Shown here: piece after piece, positions 59,500 to 64,000 of the stretch
How positions within the stretch are numbered: position 1 is the stretch's first letter
How the letters are laid out: each line of letters starts with the position of its first letter
NCBI GenBank assembly: GCA_910574455.1
Contig: CAJSYZ010000007.1
Location: forward strand, 5,843,311-5,907,310
Reading direction: 5' to 3'
Origin: Trichaptum fuscoviolaceum
Taxonomy: Eukaryota > Basidiomycota > Agaricomycetes > Hymenochaetales > Trichaptaceae
Length of the DNA: 64,000 nucleotides
The notes under the pieces: generated by a model
The model's database searches: none
Seen by the model: the letters and a program-made list of their open reading frames with translations, nothing else
Told to the model about the DNA's origin: nothing
Position numbers and translations under genes: made by a program

Positions 59500-59780
59500 C
59501 AACATCTTGGTGCAAAGGTCACCACAGCTTGAGAGCACGGGTATTGCAATGAACCACCTTTCAGCTAGCACAGATCTCGGCGCAGAAAGCAATTTACAAT
59601 ACAGGCACCAAGGTCAAGCAGACGCAAGACAGCCACAGTGATCCGCGGATTCTTGAGTCGGGGCAGCTGCGCACATCGGCGGATGGTGAGCGTGTGCAGG
59701 TTCGGTGCACTCGCGGACAAGTACTGGTCAGGCTTGGGAGTGCAGGAAGGGCCGTAGTTTGCAGCTAGATGCACAGGTCA
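59500..59780 (-). pseudogene. LRR fragment of an F-box-type gene
   Basis: The minus strand reads SASAPNLHTLTIRRCAQLPR and ITVAVLRLLDLGACI, the same type of repeat as NAPNVHTLTVRS in the F-box/LRR-like genes. No start or other parts are present. Confidence 0.4.
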
Positions 59781-59909
59781 TCTCGCGGACAGCAGACTCG
59801 AAGATTCACCTTCACATTTCCGTCTTCTATATGTTCCTGCTATGTACGAGCGCCGCATTCTTGTTTTGTGCCCACCAGGGTAGATGTATGCATGGCGTCG
59901 AAGTGTAGA

Positions 59910-60540
59910 GAGCGCGACTCTGAGTCGCGGACCGTAGCTTTCTCAACTGTGAGCGATCGCGCAGTAGAAGTTAATTTCAATAACAAATGTGTATTCAAGT
60001 AACTACAATATGTACATCAACTAATAACAAGCATGGATGCACAGCGCGAAGGGCGAAAACAGCTCTGTGTTGCCCTGGCAACCAAGTCAGTCCCGGGAGT
60101 GAAAGAAGCACCCAACACCGCGAAAGTGAGTGCTGTTGGACGAATCAAGGTGAGGCCGTGAATGGGAGGAACAGCAAAGCACAAGGGACTGCTGGAGCTG
60201 AAGTTCAGGTCTCCCCCTCGGAGTGAAGGTAAAAGCGCCTTTGAGTCGCCCTGGCGTGCAGTTGAAAGCGGACGCAAGCTGTTGTAAACTTCGACAAATT
60301 CTAATGGCGAGACTGTGGGCGCCGTAAGCAACAGTCTAGTCATTAAAACAGCCATGGCACGCAAAAGCTGAAGTTCAGGCGTACCTTTGCCTCTAGACAA
60401 TCATCACCACTCCTTCCATCGTCCATCGCACTCCCACCGCACTCCAGAGGTTGAGACGCGCGCCCCAGACAGCGCAATGGCACGCCAGCAGCCGCGCAGC
60501 TGTCGAATAGTGAATAAAGACTTGGCCGGATGTGGACTGA
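59910..60540. other. Unassigned stretch
   Basis: GCTGAAGTTCAGG appears twice (about 60198 and 60368). A 127-codon minus-strand frame (60017-60400) has no recognisable motif. No gene is supported. Confidence 0.35.
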
Positions 60541-60543
60541 GGC

Positions 60544-60936
60544 AGGAACCTCAGCTGTTTGGATTAATCCGGGGCCGTCAGCGACGCCCCCCCGGATTAA
60601 TCCCTGATGGATTAATCCGGTCCAAAGTAGATTTCAAAGTAATGCATTAGTATTAGCAACTAGAGTACTATACATGAGCCCAATGGGATTAACTACAATG
60701 TAGTTTGAATTTCTATTAGTTGAAGTCCAGACATCAAGTAAGAAGGATTAATCCGACCAAAGGGATTAATCCACTAAGGAATTAGACGCGAAGGGATTAA
60801 TCCGATTTAGAGGATTAATCCGTCAAAAGGGATTAATCCGTTGGAGAAGGATCAGTCCACCAAATAGGATTAACCTACTGCAACGGATTAATCCCGTGTG
60901 AAGGATTAATCCTTCAAATCGGATTAATCCCTTCGT
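60544..60936 (+). mobile_element. Solo end of the hAT-like family with expanded GGATTAATCC array
   Basis: It starts AGGAACCTCAGCTGTTTGG and matches the left terminal repeat of the 41425-47306 element over about 60 bp with one difference. It continues with about ten copies of GATTAATCC or AGGATTAATCC up to 60930. No opposite end is present, so the copy is truncated. Confidence 0.8.
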
Positions 60937-61014
60937 GGTATGATAGAGTCGAAGATGGAAACAAAGGAGTCATTACGAAGGAGAATATATCAGAAGGAAA
61001 ATGCTCTGAGTGTA

Positions 61015-62114
61015 TTAAGGAATTGAGCTTACGCCCATTTTAGAGGCAACGAGTTGCGCATTTAGACAGGCAGCAAGGTAAGTTTTTTGTTTTCGCGCCG
61101 CAAATGCAGAACGGAAATGCTGGCCTTTATTGAGTTCCCGGACGGATATGGCTGACCAGATTTCCCCAAGTCTTTTGAAGCCACGTATCAAACGTCGAAG
61201 CTCCTCTTCGAGAAGCTCGATTTCTTCCTTATACCTATCTCGAGCTGCGCGTTGACGAATCCACTGTACTCGATTGTCTAGGTGTACATTAGAATAATGT
61301 ATTATCGCATTGAACTCAATAGATACGAACCTTCCAGATCCCTGTCCTCAATAACCTTATTGTCAGACGCCGAAGACTTACCTGTAGACACAGTCCAGAT
61401 CCAACCAATGACCTCCTTGCCCGTATTAAATTCAAGCGGTCGATCAGTAGAAGGCCTATACATATCCTTGTCGTCGAGAGTACGAAATATGTTGTGATCG
61501 GCAGGCAATCCCAAGTTGAGCATCGACTGGCGCACTCGACGATATTGAGCGGCCCAGAAGATCTTCTCCTTTCGAGCGTCCATAGCTGCATTACCAAAAC
61601 GAGTCCTTGTATCGATTGGACGGGTCTTCTTCTGCGCTTCGTAATGGTATTGATTGACATGGCGAACTGATCTCCGGAGGCACTCGAGCGCGTCGTGAGC
61701 TTCACCCTTCCGAAGTGTCAGCTCGATCTTCGCTAAGGCTTCCAGCTCATATTTCTTGCGATCGTCTGTGCTGAATTCGGATGGAAGGCAAAGGCGTTCT
61801 TCCCAAATATTAGGTACTTCCTCCAGACCATCGAGGACATCCCTAAGACCATCGCAAACTTCCGATAAACGAACTCTCCAAGCCAGTATGTCATCCATCA
61901 ATGTTGACGAAGGAATTGTTGAGCCGCCCTCGAAGACGTAGGGGAAATCGGCCTTCAATGCTTCTCTATACGACAAAGTACTATTAAAAGATATGCAATA
62001 CATCTCGAATGAAGCGACTCACTGTCTTTGTTGAAGAATGAAGCCGTCACCAATCACCCTCCCGACCGCATCGAGTCCTCTGTTCTTCCCTCGTCTCGTA
62101 GTAGTGTCCGCCAT
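61015..62114 (-). CDS. C-terminal part of a KDZ-type transposase-associated protein
   Basis: Three exons (62114-62023, 61965-61331, 61277-61015) with introns of 57 and 53 nt join in frame to 329 residues. The sequence starts MADTTTRRGKNRG. It contains LSEVCDGLRDVLDGLEEVP, NIWEERLCLPSEFSTDDRKK, YELEALAKIELTLRKGEAHD, the YRRVRQSMLNLGLP segment, and an end block VQWIRQRAARDRYKEEIELL then EEELRRLIRGFKRL. This series is characteristic of the C-terminal region of large Kyakuja-Dileera-Zisupton (KDZ) proteins of Agaricomycetes. The cysteine cluster and catalytic core expected upstream are absent; the frame starts about 100 bp from the subtelomeric repeats. It is therefore probably a truncated element remnant with intact splicing. 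The last donor/stop choice is uncertain. Recognition of the family is from memory of its pattern. Confidence 0.55.
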
Positions 62115-62269
62115 TTCTCGTATGCAGTTAGCAAGAGTATATTCTAATCACTATTCAGTATCACGGCGAAACAAAAGATGAATCCACTGCCTACCGGGGT
62201 TCTTCGACTTGAATGCACTGAAAAATGTACCATCGGCATTCTTGCCTGATGTCGTACCTATATATATGC

Positions 62270-62565
62270 CCGCGAAGAGTACCCCCCCTACTCTTCCGTC
62301 GCCCGTCGCTCAGGGTCTCCGTCGCTCAGGGTCTCTTTCCTTTTTGGGTCCGTCGCTCAGGGTCTCTTTCCTTTTTCAGTCCGTCGCTCAGGGTCTTTTG
62401 CCTTTTTGGTCTCCGTCGCTCAGGGTCTACCTCCGTCGCTCAGGGTCTGACTTCCGTCGCTCGTCGCTCATCCCAATTAGGTTCCGTCGCTCAGGGTCCA
62501 GCCTCCGTCGCTCAGGGTTCAGGGTCCGTCGCTCAGGGTCTGACCTCTCTCACCAAAATCACAAG
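62270..62565 (+). repeat. Subtelomeric tandem repeat, CCGTCGCTCAGGGTCT family
   Basis: About ten copies of CCGTCGCTCAGGGTCT, separated by variable spacers (for example CTTTCCTTTTTGGGT). Open frames across it are by-products of the repeat. Confidence 0.9.
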
Positions 62566-62591
62566 TCAAAATCGGAAAAATCAGCAATAAA

Positions 62592-62822
62592 TCTGAATAT
62601 TTTCGTTCCATTAGAACCAAAGTCAGGGTCCAGTTATAAATCAAAATTAAATGAATATTTTTCGTTCTATTGGAATGAGATTCAGGGTCCAGCCATAAAT
62701 CAAATTTAAATGAATATTTTTCGTTCTATTAGAACCAAAGTCAGGGTCCAGTCATAAATCACAATTAAATGAATATTTTTCGTTCTATTAGAACTAAAGT
62801 CAGGGTCCAAAGTCTCAGGGTC
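62592..62822 (+). repeat. Subtelomeric tandem repeat of about 59 bp, four units
   Basis: Each unit contains TTTTTCGTTCTATTAGAAC (or close), then AAAGTCAGGGTCCAG and ATAAATCAAAATTAAATGAATA. The TTCGTTC motif falls about every 59-60 bp (62602, 62661, 62720, 62779). AGGGTCCA links it to the previous repeat family. Confidence 0.85.
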
Positions 62823-63480
62823 CAATCTCATTCTAATAGAACGGAAAATAAGTTATAATTCAGAATATATTCATTTTAATGGAATGAAAGTCAGAGTCTC
62901 AGAGTTCAAAGTCATTCTATTAGAAGGCTTGTTACGTATTCTGACTGGATATATGTCAGAGACTGTAATCTGACTAGTCTCAGCTATGACTTGCATAAGT
63001 GGCTGTGAGATATTGTCTGTCTGTTCTAAGTTACAATTATGTTATGTATATCTAATCTGTTATAGCTATTATCAGAATGTCTAACCATTGATATAGTCAA
63101 TACTACTGATGTATTAATGAGGTGCTCCGCTAATTCAGATGCACTTGTTATCAAGCTGAGTAAGAGTCAGATACGAATTAGTCGTGATAAGCACGATACG
63201 TGAGATCAGTCGGGCTTACTGAAGTACAGGCTGTAGAGCGTATAAGTCAGAGTTAAGTGACATGGAGCATATACTCTGTTCTGCTTGTGATATAGTCTTA
63301 GTATGTAACCCGTATATTACAATTGAAGGCTGATGTTAAACAGTTGTGATTTAAAGCGTAGCAGAGACAACTGATGCAAAGTCAGTTCGATATATGTTGT
63401 TGCAGAGTGTAATAATGGAGCAAGTTAATGACTTGTTCTTGTCAGTCAGCTAACCCAATTGATCTTGTAGCTGTATTTAA
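62823..63480. other. Subtelomeric AT-rich spacer
   Basis: It begins with an inverted and decayed version of the previous repeat (GTCTCAGGGTCCAATCTCATTC, then TAATAGAACG). The rest shows no gene or clear repeat. Confidence 0.4.
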
Positions 63481-63780
63481 CTGTGTAACCCGTATTTTAA
63501 TTGAATGAGTGAGACCCGATAATGAGCATGGATATGAGCGTAACCCGTCAAGTGTTAGTAACCCGAGTAGAAGTAGAAATTAAGTGATAACCAGATAAGA
63601 TGTTAGTAACCCGTATAGATTAGGAAGGGTATAAACCGGCAGATGTTAGTGACCCGGATTAATAACAAGTGTTAGTGAGAGACGTTAGCAACCCGGGTTA
63701 GTGGCAGTACAGAGGGAAATGTTAGTAACACGGGTTAATATGAAGTGATAGTAGCATATGTTAACGAAATGAGTTAGTGA
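63480..63780 (+). repeat. Degenerate GTTAGTAACCCG repeats
   Basis: TGTTAGTAACCCG or variants recur (about 63553, 63600, 63645, 63684, 63719) at intervals of roughly 35-50 bp just before the telomere-proximal sequence. Confidence 0.6.
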
Positions 63781-63900
63781 CAGTATTGATGTATAAATAT
63801 AGTAATTGATTGAGATTAGATAATCGGTTTACGGAGTAGAGGACAATAACAGAAAGTAGGGTTATGATAGGGTTAGTGTCAGTTAAGGTTAGTTCGTTTG

Positions 63901-64000
63901 TAGGGTTAGGGTTAGGGTTAGGGTTAGGGTTAGGGTTAGGGTTAGGGTTAGGGTTAGGGTTAGGGTTAGGGTTAGGGTTAGGGTTAGGGTTAGGGTTAGG
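63901..64000 (+). repeat. Telomere, (TTAGGG)n
   Basis: An uninterrupted array of TTAGGG units, about 16 copies, runs to the end of the window with the G-rich strand 5' to 3' toward the end. This marks the right chromosome terminus. A few partial TAGGGTTA motifs precede it from about 63857. Confidence 0.98.

Noticed and set aside
60017..60400. 127-codon minus-strand frame
   Set aside because: No recognisable domain; contains duplicated non-coding-like segments.
62270..62565. CRISPR-like array
   Set aside because: Repeats with variable spacers superficially resemble one, but the genome is eukaryotic and the repeats and spacers are irregular subtelomeric satellite.
62209..62709. Plus-strand frame of 166 codons near the telomere
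   Set aside because: It is the translation of the CCGTCGCTCAGGGTCT satellite.

Overview
The window is the right-hand end of a chromosome from a filamentous basidiomycete, probably an Agaricomycete. It ends in an uninterrupted TTAGGG array (63901-64000). The intact genes have many short GT-AG introns of about 47-61 nt. The families present (7-TM proteins with a DUF6533-type signature, F-box/LRR-like proteins, a KDZ-type transposase C-terminus, hAT-like and LINE elements) are typical of mushroom-forming fungi.

Region 1 (1-28 kb) is a segmentally duplicated subtelomeric block. Four gene families recur: family A, an unrecognised multi-exon protein on the minus strand (partial at 1-1889, near-complete at 13666-16019 and 25759-28104, C-terminal remnant at 20165-20520); an AKAP7/ASCC1-like 2H phosphoesterase on the plus strand (best copy 11516-12789, many broken copies); an F-box/LRR-like protein (7938-8837, remnant 22560-23430); and a DUF6533-like 7-TM protein (8900-10836). 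Most copies are decayed.

Region 2 (28-41 kb) is a graveyard. It holds degenerate interstitial telomere-like repeats and broken fragments of housekeeping genes: coatomer beta-prime (two pieces), TFIIF alpha subunit, and a protein kinase. A 5'-truncated LINE sits next to the TFIIF remnant.

Region 3 (41-51.5 kb) is a second F-box/LRR-like gene split by a 5.9-kb hAT-like element. The element has 56-bp inverted repeats, an 8-bp target duplication and palindromic GGATTAATCC subterminal motifs. It carries a captured GFA1 (glucosamine-6-phosphate synthase) fragment, two nested MITEs with their own perfect 8-bp duplications, and internal tandem repeats. A DUF6533-like gene follows.

Region 4 (51.5-59.1 kb) is ordinary conserved sequence: an ArfGAP of the Glo3/ArfGAP2-3 type, an intron-containing tRNA-Asn(GTT), a six-TM voltage-gated K+ channel, and a long Ecl1-type zinc protein.

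Region 5 (59.1-64 kb) is the terminal subtelomere: a second end of the hAT-like family, a KDZ-type C-terminal fragment, two tandem repeat families, degenerate repeats and the telomere.

The intact genes do not form a pathway. Their order reflects a chromosome end where duplication, transposition and mutational decay accumulate next to a conserved gene island. Domain calls rest on motifs read by eye. No database search was run.
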